A DNA stretch of 64,000 bases from the NCBI RefSeq assembly GCF_004379255.2, contig NC_056042.1:29677928-29741927 (forward strand), written 5' to 3'. The DNA is from Salvia splendens. Its lineage: Eukaryota; Streptophyta; Magnoliopsida; Lamiales; Lamiaceae. A model generated the notes under the pieces. The model was given only the letters and a program-made list of their open reading frames with translations, did not search any database and was not told the DNA's origin. Shown here one piece after another: positions 1 to 11,274 of the stretch (the first letter of the stretch is position 1; the number at the start of each line of letters is the position of its first letter). Both the position numbers and the translations under genes were made by a program.

Positions 1-193
1 GGCAGGAGGGGGCGGTCGCCCCCTCCGTGCGACTATTTTTCCCTTATCGGGATGTAATTTTACCATGTCCGCCCCCTCCGTTTGCCTCCGGCGTCGCCCC
101 GAATAACCAAAAAAATAGTCATGTCCGCACTAAACCAAGCTAATATTATATATTCCGCCCCCTCCATTTCCGGATCCTGGATCCGCCACTGCT
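1..193 (-). mobile_element. Transposon terminus fragment, cut by the window edge
   Basis: C-rich blocks of the form cgccccctcc repeat three times. Read on the minus strand, the segment starts with CAGTGGCGGATCCAGGATCC, a kind of terminus seen on many plant DNA transposons (hAT-like ends). No second end or TSD can be checked because the window starts inside it. No coding potential was recognised. Confidence 0.3.
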
Positions 194-379
194 GATGTAA
201 TGCAAAATTTACCTTAAAAAGGCACGGATAAGTAGCGCACAATATCATTCCACCATATACTAGTAGTTAAAACAACATTTTGTAGTGCAATCGACACTAA
301 AACATTATATTATTTCTAAATGGAGAAGAGATTCAAAACATAAATTTTATCTTTATTAAAGAGTAAGAAAGCAAGCATA

Positions 380-742
380 TCAACAATCATGCTGACAGAG
401 GCACTTAAGACCTGAAAATCCAGGGTAATTACCGCAATAAGCATATGGATTAGCGTCAGAATAGGCACTGTCACACAACTTCTTACAACAATTCTCATCG
501 CAGTTTGCAGTGCTACATGAACCCAACTCCAACCCTTCTATACACCTCTGTCCATCCTTTTGCAACCTCTCACTCATGCCTGTCATCACCACCATTTTGT
601 ATTTTTTATTTTTGAGAAAATATACCATCTTATATTAATATTTTACTTTAAACTTTTCAATGTAATATTTTTGGGAAATAGTTGTACCTGAAGTGAAAAG
701 AAGAGTGATGATGAAAAAACATGTTGGGAGAAAGCATGCCAT
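380..742 (-). CDS. Defensin-like (DEFL/LCR-type) secreted cysteine-rich peptide, two exons
   Basis: Exon 1 is 742-688 and exon 2 is 579-380, joined through a GT..AG intron (687-580) in phase 1, giving 84 residues. Exon 1 encodes a hydrophobic signal peptide (about MACFLPTCFFIITLLFTS). Exon 2 encodes a mature domain with ten cysteines, including a CC pair, a G-rich segment and a C-terminal CxCxxxC. A signal-peptide exon followed by a cysteine-rich exon is the classic gene structure of plant defensin-like peptides, which are secreted and act in antimicrobial defence or reproductive signalling. The exact subfamily and target are not identifiable here. The split start is preferred over the longer continuous exon-2 frame because only the spliced form has a signal peptide. 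A TATA-like AT repeat lies just upstream at 761-784. Confidence 0.72.
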
Positions 743-760
743 TTTCTTCTAACCAAGAGG

Positions 761-784
761 ATATATATATATATATATATATAT
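761..784 (-). promoter_or_regulatory. (AT)n microsatellite serving as likely TATA region of the defensin-like gene
   Basis: An uninterrupted AT dinucleotide run lies about 20-40 bp upstream of the defensin-like ATG at 742. It is the only TATA-like sequence at the right distance. Whether it is used as the promoter is inference. Confidence 0.4.
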
Positions 785-1084
785 AGCTATAGGTTTCATC
801 GAATTATATACGTTCTTATTTTTATGCACAAAACAATACATAGGAAATGAAATTAAATAAATTTTCTCAATCTGAAATTTTCTGACATAAATGAGTACTA
901 TTGATTGATACATCGGATTGACCCAATATAGAAATTAAGTGCTAACTCTTAATGCTATTATATTACTTGCTTACAAGATGAAAATTTCATTAAATTAAAA
1001 TGGGCAGTGGATAGAAAAGCCAACATATAGATGTTCCTATTAACTATTCAATTCCCATCTTGCTTTATTTTTGCATGCAGCCGT

Positions 1085-1565
1085 TTTTCTTTTTGTTTTT
1101 TACACATTTCAATTGTAGTTGCACGTAGCTCTCTGTTGATTTTAATTTTTAATTTTTACTCTTTGTTCTAGACCATTAATTTTAAATCAACTTTCCTTTC
1201 ATAGTTCATTTTATAACTACCTGACTTTTGTTTTTTTACAGTACTCGTCTTCATTACATTTTCTTTAATTTGTAGCTCTTTTATGGCTTTGTTTTTCTTT
1301 ATTTCACACACTTCATTTGTAGCTCTCTTATGACTTTGTTTTTTAGTTTTTACTCTTTGTTCTAGATCAATTAGATTTATGTCAATTTTCCTTTAATAGT
1401 TCATTTTTTTAACTACTTGACCTTTTATTTTACACTCCTCTTTATTAGTACATTTTTCTTTCTTACACTCATTTGTAGCTCTCTTATGGCTTTGTTTTCA
1501 TAAATTTTTACTTTTAGTTGTAAATCATATAGATTTAAATCATCTTTTCTTTCAATGCTTATTTT
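1085..1565. repeat. Degenerate ~150-bp tandem repeat, about three units
   Basis: Shared blocks recur in the same order: tttgtagctctcttatggc, then ttttactctttgttctaga, then a tcaactttcctttcatagtt-like block. They occur near 1110-1210, 1320-1400 and 1470-1555. The units are T-rich and diverged. The rest of 786-2456 is AT-rich with no gene seen. Confidence 0.55.
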
Positions 1566-1944
1566 AAGATCATACATATAATATGAATATGTAATGATCG
1601 ATGCATTATGTCTTTTTTATATTTTTTATAAGTAATTGAACTTTTCTTTCAAATAAGTCAAAAGTTGACTTTTAATAAAGATAAAATCTGAAAAGGTTAA
1701 AGATACATGTGGGGATAATGAACCATAGCTGAATTATTTAAATATTTTTTTTAATTATAAATAGAAAATTAAAATCATCTAATATTTGAAAAATTAACTA
1801 ATAAAGCAAGGGATCCATATACAAAGAAAACCATCCCAAGGACCAGATTAGTCTATGTTTAATTCGCGGTCTAGACTAATTAGTATAGATGTACATATGC
1901 GTTTTAGTCCATGAGTCAATTACATAAAAAAAATCTAGTATTTA

Positions 1945-2145
1945 GGTGCTTGTGGAATTTGAATTGGATGGATAAATTTTGTACTAGTTGATAGAGCTTG
2001 TGGAATTTCAGTTTTAGTGGTTGGACTAATTTTATTATACATTAAGTTTGTGGAATTTGGGTTTTAGTGGTTGGAAAATTATGTAGTTCATGATAGAGGT
2101 TGTGGAATTTGAATTCCAGTGGATGGACTATTTAATCCATCTTAA
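1945..2145. repeat. ~52-bp tandem minisatellite, four units
   Basis: The block ttgtggaattt followed by a gt(g)gatgga or gtggttgga block occurs four times at roughly 50-bp spacing (near 1949, 2000, 2048 and 2099). It is non-coding. Confidence 0.6.
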
Positions 2146-2922
2146 GAAAAGTGTTTAATATACAGTTTTTAGCCTTTATTATATTAGACCAACGATATTT
2201 ATTGCCAGATTTAGTCACTATTTTCCTTGTGATTTGAAAGCATCTCTAATGATAAGACAGTTTGTCCAGGAATTTTAAATTGCTTTGTATGCAAAGGTAG
2301 AGAACGAACTCCTAATCATTAATATAGACATCTCACACATGTCACTCGATCCCAACCCTTGAATTTTTTTTTATATAGCTTTTTGCATTGGCGAAGTTTG
2401 CCGAAATGACGAAGGATGCAATAAATTTTCAAAATGTCATTGCACAAGGAGTTTTAGAGCATGCGCAGACCGCCGTCCGCGCCACTGGCACGGACGCCAT
2501 CCACCGTCGCTGCGCTCGCGCCGCTGGCACGGCGCTGCTCGATGTATCGAGTACGTCCGTGCCAGCGGACGCACACGTGGCGCGCTCCCATTCGTCAACG
2601 GCATAGCCGTTGCGTTTAAACATTTTTTATTTTTTATTTTTTTAAAAATCGGTTTTTTATTAAAAAAACCGATAAAAAATAAAAAAAAATTTCACTTCCC
2701 CAAAAAAATATATCCGTTTATAACCGTTTTTTACACCTTTTTAATTTTTTTTCATTTTTTTACCCCAAAAATACACACTTTCATCTATAAATACCTCCAA
2801 TTTCACCCCAAAAATTCACATCAAACTACACAACTCTCATCATCATTCTCCAATATCCATTCTCATCTCCATTCTCTCATATCCATTTTCATCTTCATTC
2901 TCTCATACCCTACAACATCACT

Positions 2923-3933
2923 ATGTCCGGCCAAGACGATAACCCTTCGGGCTCCCACGGTTGGAACCCCGAATGGTTCGGTTCACAACCGTTTCCTAGT
3001 CCAAAAACGGAATATTCGGCCCCTCCTCTCACCCATGATTCGGGCGTTCCGGGTGGCTACCGGCCATACCCAATCGACGATCAAGGTGCCTCCGATGGGC
3101 GCTACGGGTGGACACCGGAGCCTAGGCCTCGCGCCCCTTCCCAAATGCCGACTCCTCCATCTCGCGCCAGTGTCCGCACACCGTACTCACCGGCGGAGAT
3201 GGAAAGATTGTTCAAGGCGTACTTGGAAATCTCCGAAGATGCGGTGGTTGGAACGAACCAATCCGGCGATCACTTTTGGTGGCACGTCTCTAGCCGGTAT
3301 AATGCAAACCGGCCGCCGGGAACGATCGAGCGCAACGAGAGTATGGTGCGCAACTGCATCGGCCGAGCCAACGAAGAAATTGGCAAGTTCAACGGCTAGT
3401 TCATCCAGGAGTCCCGGAATGCCGGGAGCGGCCGAAGCGAGGTCGACATCATTACCGCCGCGCTGAGCACCTACCAATCCATGAACGGTAAGTCGTTCAA
3501 CTATCTTAACGTTTGGCAGGAGACGCGGACGCACCCGAAGTATAAGGGAGGCATAACATCCTCCTCTAGCGGCTCCTCCAAACGATCAAGGTCGGTAGCC
3601 CTATCCGACTCCGGCTCGGAAGAAGTGGCTAGCCAACTCGCCGGAGCTAACTTGGGTAGCCCCGACGCCGGACCGAGCAGTTCCCAACGCCGCCCCCAAG
3701 GAAGGAAGAAGGCGGCGGCCAACCGTCGTCGCGGCTCGACTCCCGAAGCCACTCCCGAAGCCGCTCCCGCTCCCTATGTGCCACCTCCACCCCCGAACAA
3801 CTCGCTGTGGATGCTCTTAAGCCAACTCAATATGGCCGATAGGTCATCTATGACCCGCACGCAACTTGAAACACACGAGACCATGATAAAAGGTCTCCAA
3901 AAACAATTGGGGTTGATCCCGCCGGATGCGTAG
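2923..3933 (+). pseudogene. Harbinger ORF1 (Myb/SANT-like DNA-binding protein), nonsense mutation
   Basis: The reading frame opens at ATG 2923 and runs to 3933 with a single in-frame TAG at 3397-3399. It begins MSGQDDNPSG and contains the plant Harbinger ORF1 core: a tri-helix with FxAYLEISEDAVVG, HFWWHVSSRYN and ERNESMVRNCIGR segments before the stop, then an ALSTYQSMNGKSFNYLNVW block after it. This protein class, often mislabelled glutathione S-transferase T3-like in databases, binds DNA and partners with the transposase. The C-terminal half carries a basic RRPQGRKKAAANRRRG stretch, then a proline run. The frame stays open after the stop, so the lesion is recent or tolerated. Confidence 0.8.
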
Positions 3934-3937
3934 TCTT

Positions 3938-4062
3938 ATTAGGAGTTTAATTATGTAATTTTTAATTTTTAGGATTTTAATTATGTAATTTTTAATTTTA
4001 AGGAGTTTAATTATGTAATTTTTAATTTTTAGGATTTTAATTATGTATTTTTTAATTTTATT
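3938..4062. repeat. ~32-bp tandem repeat in the Harbinger 3' region, four units
   Basis: Alternating ggagtttaattatgtaattt and ggattttaattatgtaattt units each separated by a ttaattttta spacer. They follow the ORF1 stop and form the AT-rich 3' part of the element. Confidence 0.7.
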
Positions 4063-4269
4063 TGTAATTTGTAATATTTATTGTGGTTTTTAAATGGATT
4101 TTAATATTATGGAAATATTTTTGTTTAATTGAATTTTATATTAATTGTGCTCGTCCTTGCGGAAGAGCACAGTTGTGGGTGTTGTGCTCTTGCCAGAGAG
4201 CAGGCATGAATAGTACCGTCCGGGCCCACAACCGTGCCGCTGGCAAGAGCACGGTTGTGGATGCTCTTA

Positions 4270-5060
4270 TATTAGTACTTAATACTTTATTACTTTAATT
4301 TATTGTTTTTTTAATAGGAAAATGTGTTGATTGAGATTCATGTAATGTTATTGACTTTAATCAGAGTGGATTTAAAGCAACAGGTAGGGATAGACATTAA
4401 ATAATCTCCTCCTAAGGCAATTTGTGTTGTCTAATTAGAAGGATAAGTTTATTGAGGAGATGAAAGAGTGGAGAGATGTGAAATGGAGTTGGATTTCTTG
4501 ATGGAGAGAAATATTTTCTCATGGGAGGAAGAACTCATCGGACCTTCTCATAGCCATGGCTCACAGGACTTTGACCCCACGACCGAACAAGCAAATTCAT
4601 GGTACTCCTAGTGTTCATCAATAATTGTTCCATTTTGCCATTTCAATTTATCAACCAATAAATGTCTCATTTTTTTACTATTTTTTTGTAACAGACCTCA
4701 CCTTCCACTATATTACCCTATTCATTTTTCATTACATTTCTTAAAATTCGTCTCAAGTCAAACTGAACCTATTATTCGTAGATACAGAGAGTACTTTTTA
4801 CTTTAAGTTGATGTTCGGTTAGTTAGACAAGATAATAGTGAGATACAATATGAGCAAAGTTACAATATATTGTACTTGTATATGATTAAATTAGTTATGG
4901 GGTTGAAGGTGAGATGGTTATTCATGAGATACAATCTAATCACGTTATGAAGGCGGGACAAGATACATTGTCATGAACGGAGCTTTTAAGAAAAACGCAA
5001 CCGAAGAATAAGGAGTAAAATTAATCATGAGCTTTTAAGCCACATGCATTGTTAACATTC
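4270..5060. other. Intergenic; degenerate Stowaway-like remnant
   Basis: No gene was seen. Around 4637-4797 there is a decayed Stowaway-like stretch with an aataaatgtctcattttt block and an attcgtctcaagtcaaactg block, similar to better preserved MITEs elsewhere in the window, but clear TIRs are lost. Confidence 0.35.
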
Positions 5061-5067
5061 TACAATC

Positions 5068-5075
5068 TATATATA
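5068..5075 (+). promoter_or_regulatory. TATA box of thaumatin-like gene 1
   Basis: TATATATA lies 47 bp upstream of the ATG at 5122. The preceding block, cacatgcattgttaacattc, is repeated almost exactly upstream of the pseudogene copy at 9041-9060, so the promoter was duplicated together with the gene. Confidence 0.65.
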
Positions 5076-5121
5076 GGTCTCCAATTTCAACCAAGCCACC
5101 ACCAAAAACCTAGCAATTGAA

Positions 5122-5784
5122 ATGAGGTCCCTCTCCATCTTCCTCCTGATCGCCCTTTCCTCCTCCCTCGCCAACGCCGCCATCTTCACCGTCCGCAACA
5201 ACTGCCCCTACACCGTCTGGGCTGCGGCCTCCCCAGGCGGCGGCCGCCAGCTCAACCGCGGCCAAACCTGGACCCTCAACATAGCCGCCGGCACAGCGGG
5301 CGCCAGAATATGGGCCAGGACGGGATGCTCCTTCGACAGATCGGGGCGCGGCCGGTGCCAGACCGGCGACTGCGGCGGGCTGCTGGAGTGCAGAGGCTAC
5401 GGCTTGCCCCCAAACACGCTTGCAGAGTACGCGCTGAACCAGTTCAACAACCTTGATTTCTTCGACATCTCATTGGTCGACGGATTCAACGTGCCCATGG
5501 AATTCAGCCCTAACTCCGGCGGTTGCAGCCGCGGGATTCGGTGCACGGCCGATATCAACGGGCAGTGCCCCAACCAGCTGCGGGCGCCGGGAGGGTGCAA
5601 CAACCCATGCACGGTGTACAGGACCAATCAGTACTGCTGCAACACAGGGCCGTGTGGGCCCACCGATCTCTCGAGGTTCTTCAAGCAGAGGTGCCCCGAT
5701 GCATACAGCTACCCGAAGGATGACCCCACAAGCACCTTCACCTGCCCCGGTGGGACTAACTATAGGGTCGTCTTCTGCCCCTGA
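5122..5784 (+). CDS. Thaumatin-like / osmotin-type PR-5 protein, intact, single exon
   Basis: The protein is 220 residues. Residues 1 to about 20 are a signal peptide ([19 protein letters not shown]), and the mature part starts [14 protein letters not shown]. The thaumatin signature [10 protein letters not shown] is present. I count 16 cysteines, the number that makes eight disulfides in the large thaumatin-like class. Acidic-cleft residues of the REDDD type are visible (Glu in LAEYALNQF, Asp in DFFDIS and [10 protein letters not shown], Asp in [11 protein letters not shown]). The protein ends at VVFCP without the acidic vacuolar extension of osmotin, so apoplastic secretion is expected. PR-5 proteins act in antifungal defence and osmotic stress. 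Its coding bases are much more GC-rich than the flanks. A near-copy at 9121 is a pseudogene. Confidence 0.93.
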   Translation: MRSLSIFLLIALSSSLANAAIFTVRNNCPYTVWAAASPGGGRQLNRGQTWTLNIAAGTAGARIWARTGCSFDRSGRGRCQTGDCGGLLECRGYGLPPNTLAEYALNQFNNLDFFDISLVDGFNVPMEFSPNSGGCSRGIRCTADINGQCPNQLRAPGGCNNPCTVYRTNQYCCNTGPCGPTDLSRFFKQRCPDAYSYPKDDPTSTFTCPGGTNYRVVFCP

Positions 5785-6709
5785 GCTGAGCATGAGCATG
5801 AGCATGAGCCTCACAAACTATGTATCCATACATGTTTAATAAATTTCCTCGTGGAATTAATAAATCAAACATGCTAGATGTCATGTTTTTTGATGTAATT
5901 ACTTTTTGTTGGGTTGCCTTTCTTTTCCTTAAAAGTTCGGCTCGTTTCCATAATGCAAAGATAAGATAACACTTAATCTCACAATTATTCATCGCACAAC
6001 ACACTACCCATTTGTGTATTCCAGATCATAGCTCTCTATTGTCCTGTCTAACAAGTTATGACATGAATACTTCGGTGTATTTCACTGCATAGTGAACCGA
6101 ATTCAGTTTTAATTTATTTAATAAGAAATTTAGAAGTAATTTTAGTTAGAAATTAATGCATCTTAATTAAAACACTAATTAAGAATTCATGTGAACTCGA
6201 TTTTGGGAATTACATATTTCTGATTAAAAATCTAACTAACCTCTAAATAATCTAAAATTTAACGGTTTTAACAAAGATTTTGCGTTTTCCCAATCTAAAA
6301 GATAATACAATACGATAGGTTTAGTTACTAAGCTTGAGTATGCATGTCAGTTACCATTTCCTACCAATTTTATCTGATTATATTTCTTGTTTTGGGTTAA
6401 TTAAATCAGCCAAAGTGACGACTGGCGAGTCAGTTCATGCATTACCCTCAAACACAACACTGTGGAAGTCGCGATTTGAATAGTGAGATATCTAATGAAG
6501 ACTTTAGATCCTGAGGTCATGTTTAACAAAACTAACCATTTCGAGGTTCAATGGTTATAAATGCAGATTTGGACGACAATTCAATGGATCACAGGTCTAC
6601 AACAAAAGTAACCATTTACTTCGCATTTCAGAGGTTTCTTGAGTTTCGGTTGTGCTTTCATAGTGCGCTAATTTTTTTTATATTATTCAAATATTCGACT
6701 CATCTAATG
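5785..6709. other. Intergenic, AT-rich, no gene seen
   Basis: 3' flank of thaumatin-like gene 1. It contains an early AATAAA-like sequence near 5837-5842 (tttaataaattt) that could serve polyadenylation. Nothing else was recognised up to the solo LTR. Confidence 0.5.
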
Positions 6710-7126
6710 TGTGACATCCCTAACCCAAAACATGCATTATTTTACATATTATCATTTATAATGTCATTGCATATTAAATTATTATTTTTTTACTATAGTA
6801 TATTAAGTGTGTCCCATAGAAGATGTATTTAGTGTTACGATCAATCAGTATAGTCGAATAAATAGATAGTTCCTTTCACGAGAATTTTTATGTAAGTGTA
6901 TATAATATATAATTAGTATCGATTATTTCATTTGTATTAAATGATTAATATAAATGTGTATGCATGTGTTGTAATGTGTGCATATATGTAAATGGGATTA
7001 TAGTACTATTCATGTATGTAATTTACATATATACATATTAATAATTTTAGTTTGTGGATAGACAACGATTACATACATTAAAAAAATAAATGTTTGTACG
7101 TGGCGTAGCAAATGCATTACTATGTA

Positions 7127-7305
7127 CTCCCTCCGTCCCGGACTACTTGCACTTATTTCCTTTCTGGACGTCCCAAGTTATTTGCACTCTTTCCAATTTT
7201 AGTAAAAATTATCACCTACAGCCGCAATTGTTGACTTTGCTATACACTCATTCCTTAATCTCCGTGCCGAAAAGGAAATGTGCGAGTAGTCCGGGATGAA
7301 GGGAG
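7127..7305. mobile_element. Stowaway-like MITE nested in the solo LTR
   Basis: TIRs CTCCCTCCGTCCCGGACTACT and its imperfect complement AGTAGTCCGGGATGAAGGGAG, flanked by TA on both sides. The element is 179 bp and non-coding. Tc1/mariner-derived Stowaway elements have this TIR type and TA target. Confidence 0.85.
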
Positions 7306-7937
7306 TATTATTTTGTAGTCTAATTTTTTTCAAAGTTACATGTTTCTAAATTTTCCTTTTATACGTGTTTTTAGTATAAATATAAAGTATGATACTAAGT
7401 GACACCTAGTTTTGCAGCTAACTGTATTAGGACTATATAGTATATTCTTTTTTTTCATGAGAAGGAAAAAAAAGAGGAGATTGGAGGAAGCTACAGTATA
7501 CATGTATTAAAAGGGACGAAAGTTAGGAGAAAAAAAAAGAGAGAGAAGAACAGCAGAAGTAGAAAATAATAAGGAGAAGAATATTTAGAATTTAGACGTA
7601 ACAACTTTGTACAATTTGTGAGTGGAAAACGAAGATAAGGGGGTCGAGTTTTTGAGTAATTTATCTACCGTGATCAAGTGTGTATAAATCACACTTTTAA
7701 TTTTACATGTTTTATTTGTTTCCTTGCTAGGTGTTAAACAAAATGAATTATTTGATTATATGATGGGATCCAATATGATTATGTGTTATTTGATATAGAT
7801 GGTGGAATATGATATGGATATGCGATTGGTGCAATGGATATGGTGTTGTAAATGAATTATATGATAGAAATATGTAATTGATATTTTACATATGGTATTG
7901 AAAGTACATGAATCATTGGATTAAAGAGGATCTGTGA

Positions 7938-8060
7938 CAGCCTTGTACTGGATCTGAAATTTTAGAGGGACCTATGAGTCCAAATACAGAGGGACCTTCG
8001 GGTCAAATACAGAAGGACCTATGAGTCCAATTACAGAGAGACCTTCGGGTCATAGAGGAA
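7938..8060. repeat. Short tandem repeat inside the solo LTR
   Basis: Alternating gggacctatgagtccaa and gggaccttcgggtcaaa-type units separated by tacagag, about four units. They are part of the LTR. Confidence 0.6.
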
Positions 8061-8723
8061 TCCCGTGCAGATACCAGGCTTGACTGTTACAGAATAATAA
8101 ACTGAATAGAGTGACATATGCATATGAATATGAAATGGTTTGTTTTTAAATTATGTTATATATTTGTTTCTGATTATATGTATTGATAAAAGAATATGCT
8201 TGATGTTTGTATCATGTGAGACTAAAGGTGGAAATTTATATATACTGAGTTGTGGCTCATATAAACCACTAAATTTTTCAGGAATAAGATAACATTAAAG
8301 TTTTGAGTGACGTGGGTCATAGGAACTCCACGTGTTATCAGGTTCGGCGGCTGACGCATATTGGCAACCTTCTCTTCCTCATCATTTTGCTTGTAGATAA
8401 TGTATAGCAAATGTATAGTATATAGAGTGGTGAGAGGGTTCCACTACTTTACAGGATATTTTGAAATATGTATCGGATAAGTGTTGGTTTGAACTTGTAT
8501 AATATGGGTGTTTTATGAATTAGACACGTGTATTGATTGCTTTTATGATAAGGGATTTATTTATTATAAGAATATACGTCAGGGGGTTGAGGTGTGACAT
8601 AATGCACGTGAATTTGAACGTGTGTGAATTAGCATCCAAATAAAAGAACTTGCATAACAAAAAAATAAGAACCAAGACGATGTTGAAGAATTTTTTCAGT
8701 TAACGATTAATGTTAAAATACTA

Positions 8724-8918
8724 CTCCTTTCGTCCCATAGAAATAGTCCATATCCATTTATGGTAAATTTTTTTCTTCTTCTCTTTTACTTTATCATTGA
8801 TAGTCTCACCACACACTACACAATTTCAACTACTTTTTCCCATTCTATCTTACTTTACTAATTACACATTACAACTCGTGTCAATCCTAAAGAGTCTATT
8901 TCTATAGAACGAATGGAG
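8724..8918. mobile_element. Stowaway-like MITE
   Basis: TIR CTCCTTTCGTCCCATAGAAA at the left and its imperfect complement ending aacgaatggag at the right, with TA on both sides. It is 195 bp and non-coding. Confidence 0.8.
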
Positions 8919-9069
8919 TATCTTGCTTTGAAACAAAGTAGTAGTCAAATTCTTGTTTATTTATATCCCAATTAACTACATAGGTCATAGGATGTCATGC
9001 TGGCTGGCGGCTGCGAATAAGTCATCAAAATTTAACTCGTAACACATGCATTGTTAACATTCTACAAGC

Positions 9070-9077
9070 TATAAATA
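9070..9077 (+). promoter_or_regulatory. TATA box of the thaumatin-like pseudogene
   Basis: TATAAATA lies 44 bp upstream of the ATG at 9121, within the duplicated promoter block shared with gene 1. Confidence 0.55.
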
Positions 9078-9120
9078 GATCCTCAAGTCATGCATCTCAA
9101 TCAAAAACCTAGCAATTGAA

Positions 9121-9742
9121 ATGAAGTCCCTCTCCATCTTCTTCCTGATTGCCCTCTCCTCCACCCTCGCCAACGCCGCCACCTTCACCATCCGCAACAA
9201 CTGCCCCTACACCGTCTGGGCCAGCTCAACCGCGGCCAAACCTGGATCCTCAACATAGCCGCGGGCGCCAGAATATGGCCGAGTACCGGATGCTCATTCG
9301 ACTGAGCCGGTCGAGGCCGGTGCCAGACCGGCGACTGCGGCGGGCTGCTGGAGTGCAGAGGCTACGGCTTGCCCCCAAACACGCTTGCAGAGTACGCGCT
9401 GAACCAGTTCAACAACCTTGATTTCTTCGACGTCTCATTGGTCGACGGATTCAACGTGCCCATGGAGTTCAGCCCCCTAACTCCGGCAGTTGCAGCCGCG
9501 GGATTCGGTGCACGGCCGATATCAACGGGCAGTGCCCCAACCAGCTGCGGGCGCCGGGAGGGTGCAACAACCCATGCACGGTGTACAGGACCAATCAGTA
9601 CTGCTGCAACACAGGGCCCACCGACTTATCGAGGTTTTTCAAGCAGAGGTGCCCCGATGCATACAGCTACCCAAAGGATGATGCCACAAGCACTTTCACC
9701 TGCCCCGGTGGGACTAACTATAGGGTCATCTTCTGCCCCTGA
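9121..9742 (+). pseudogene. Thaumatin-like PR-5 pseudogene, duplicate of the 5122 gene
   Basis: The nucleotide sequence follows the intact gene closely from the ATG to the TGA, but carries several lesions. There is a deletion of about 25 bp after the CPYTVW codons (near 9222) and further small deletions and substitutions around 9258-9310, including an in-frame TGA-type change. There is an extra 2 bp near 9474 and a 9-bp deletion near 9617. No continuous frame survives. The 5' promoter is conserved, so a transcript is possible. It arose by tandem duplication of about 4 kb spacing, followed by the solo LTR landing between the copies. Confidence 0.88.
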
Positions 9743-11274
9743 GCATGACCCTCACAAATTATGTATCCCTACATACTAAATAACTTTCCTCTCGGAATTA
9801 AATATATTAAGAATGCTACTTAATACATGTTTATTCTTATTTTTCGTTGAATTATTTTTTTCTATTCTCAATCTCATGTAACTTAATTAATACTCCCTTC
9901 GTCCACCATTTAAAGAACCCTTTTGCCATTTTGGTTTGTCCACGATTTATAGAACCATTTACTTTATTCCCCTTTTAGTATATGCTTAAGTTACATGATC
10001 AAAACAGTGGAAATTACGTGTTCATTTTTAGCATATGCGGAAGAAAAAACATATGGTATAGCAGCCTAAATTAACAACTTATTTATATATGATTTGTGTC
10101 ATTATATTGGTGGAAAATATTGATATGTAAGATCCTTAATTAATGGACATTTATTTGAATGTTCACAAATTTCTCCACTGCAAAAGCTAAGGTCCTAAAC
10201 AGTACTACAATTTCATGACCAAGACTTTTCTCAAGATGGACTAGGTGTGTGGTGTGTCCATCCATCCATCCTACAACTGAAATTGCATCCCAACTCCCTA
10301 TTTTATCTTATTCCAATAAATTATGGTGACTTTTCCTCAAATATATATAGAAACGTGACCATATAATATTCAAAATTTAAATAGTACTAGTACTATACAA
10401 TCTTATCCAAGAAACTCATTAATTCGACGGAGGAGATTTTTCTCGATTCTTTTAACTACTGCGATGCATGTTTATCTATATGCATAAGAGTCTGTTTTGC
10501 TCCAACAAATAATGTCATTATTTTTATGATTACAAAATGCATAAATCCGAAATTAAAGTTGAGTGAAAATTCAACAAAAGAAAAGGACCGACACACATCA
10601 CCAAGAAACTCAAACAAAATAAAACCAAGACATCCTAACCAAATTTTATATTTTGGTTTGCTTCGGATCGGATCGGATTTTCTGGTATTTTCTCAACTCT
10701 ATGACTCATGAGGTTTCCAAAACTGATTTGGTCAGGATGGGCAAAATTAGGGAGATAAGAGAAATTTGCATTCATTGAAACAAATGGAATGATATTTTCT
10801 TCTCATCAAGCAGTTGAAGTCGTGAGCCTCGGTTAATTATAGATTACAGAAGCCTCTTATGATGTCGCAAATATATATCAATATTATAAAATAAGGGAAT
10901 TGCAACAAATATTTATTCTCTAATTCAACCCAGTCGCATTTCAAAATCGTAAATCATGTCATGTTTATTCATAACCTAATCTCGTTTCTGAATCCTTACT
11001 TATATCACCACTGTTTCTATTAGTTCTTCGATTGTAAACATTTTATTCAAATCTCAAATCATATATCACAACACATACAAACAATAACACTCATACTCCC
11101 TTACATGCCCCAACTTATACCACAACTTGTTTTCTTATTTTATCTTTGAGCTACAAAATTCAAATATCAATTTTCCGACCTCACATAGAATTCCGTAGTA
11201 TCAAATTGATAACGGATTGAGCCTTGCGTAAGTATAATTCAAGTGTAGGTATAAAATATAGGAGTACAAAACTA
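9743..11274. other. Intergenic, AT-rich, no gene supported
   Basis: A one-sided Stowaway-like end (CTCCCTTCGTCCACCATTTA) starts at 9893 after TA, but its partner end is not clear. Short open frames such as the one at 10526-10711 lack any recognisable domain or bias. Confidence 0.45.

Larger units (their letters stand above)
2457..4266 (+). mobile_element. PIF/Harbinger-type DNA transposon, non-autonomous, TSD TTA
   Basis: The terminal inverted repeats are GAGCATGCGCAGACC (left) and the complement GAGCATCCACAACCG (right). A TTA target duplication flanks both ends (2454-2456 and 4267-4269). A TTA/TAA TSD plus an internal Myb/SANT-like ORF1 identifies PIF/Harbinger. Only ORF1 is present, with no DDE transposase, so movement would need a transposase supplied in trans. 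The element is 1810 bp. Confidence 0.85.
6710..8599. mobile_element. Solo LTR of a Ty3/gypsy (chromovirus-like) element, TSD TAATG
   Basis: The segment starts TGTGACATCCCTAACCC and ends GGGGGTTGAGGTGTGACA, imperfect inverted TG..CA termini. A perfect 5-bp duplication TAATG flanks it (6705-6709 and 8600-8604). No internal gag/pol is present, so this is a 1890-bp solo LTR left by LTR-LTR recombination. The assignment to a Tekay/Del-like chromovirus rests on the termini and on internal gacctatgagtcc/gaccttcgggtc repeats, and is inference. A Stowaway MITE is nested at 7127-7305. Confidence 0.75.

Noticed and set aside
2388..2623. Open frames in both directions over the Harbinger left end
   Set aside because: They lie in the palindromic, GC-rich TIR region and have no homology to known proteins.
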